In this document: in pieces, positions 55,893 to 64,000 of the stretch
How the letters are laid out: each line of letters begins with the position of its first letter
How positions within the stretch are numbered: the first letter of the stretch is position 1
Notes under the pieces: generated by a model
Told to the model about the DNA's origin: nothing
Seen by the model: the letters and a program-made list of their open reading frames with translations, nothing else
The model's database searches: none
NCBI RefSeq assembly: GCF_034702125.1
Contig: NC_085872.1
Location: 25,732,002 to 25,796,001 of the forward strand
Direction of reading: 5' to 3'
Source of the DNA: Engraulis encrasicolus
Taxonomy: Eukaryota > Chordata > Actinopteri > Clupeiformes > Engraulidae
DNA: 64,000 nt
Translations under genes and position numbers: made by a program

Positions 55893-64000
<8,108 letters not shown>

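Overview
The window looks like teleost fish nuclear DNA: vertebrate split genes with GT-AG introns, dense long dinucleotide and tetranucleotide microsatellites, and several short non-autonomous DNA transposons with 8-bp target duplications typical of hAT elements. No tools were used. Exon edges were read from splice signals, reading phase and family knowledge.

Layout. (1) 401-29295, plus strand: the 3' three quarters or so of a tau/MAP2/MAP4-family microtubule-associated protein gene, best called map4. Fifteen exons are in phase: a long low-complexity projection domain (S/P-rich, with polyglycine and polyglutamine tracts), a Lys-rich segment, then four tau-type microtubule-binding repeats and a short unusual C-terminus. 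The 5' end lies before the window. A 3' UTR of about 4 kb runs to about 33.5 kb. (2) 34.6-48.7 kb, minus strand: a complete sarcomeric myosin heavy chain gene (copy A) of slow/cardiac MYH6/7 type, 37 coding exons, 1,937 predicted residues, with noncoding 5' exons and a TATA/CArG promoter near 48.7 kb. (3) 48.7-55.8 kb: intergenic DNA with repeats only. (4) 55.8-64.0 kb, minus strand: a second myosin heavy chain (copy B), head-to-tail with A, 22 exons in the window and truncated by the right edge. One of its introns holds a miR-208-like hairpin.

The myosin copies share identical exon lengths in every complete exon seen. Some exon-intron-exon stretches are almost identical between copies while neighbours have diverged, which suggests gene conversion. 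Copy B also carries two in-frame duplications of exon 3' ends together with their splice donors. map4 and myosin A are convergent, with about 1.1 kb between their likely poly(A) sites.

Functionally, the myosins are thick-filament motors of slow or cardiac muscle, and the miR-208 family is a muscle microRNA family hosted in MYH6/7-class genes. MAP4 binds and stabilises microtubules. Nothing in the sequence indicates that map4 and the myosins are co-regulated.
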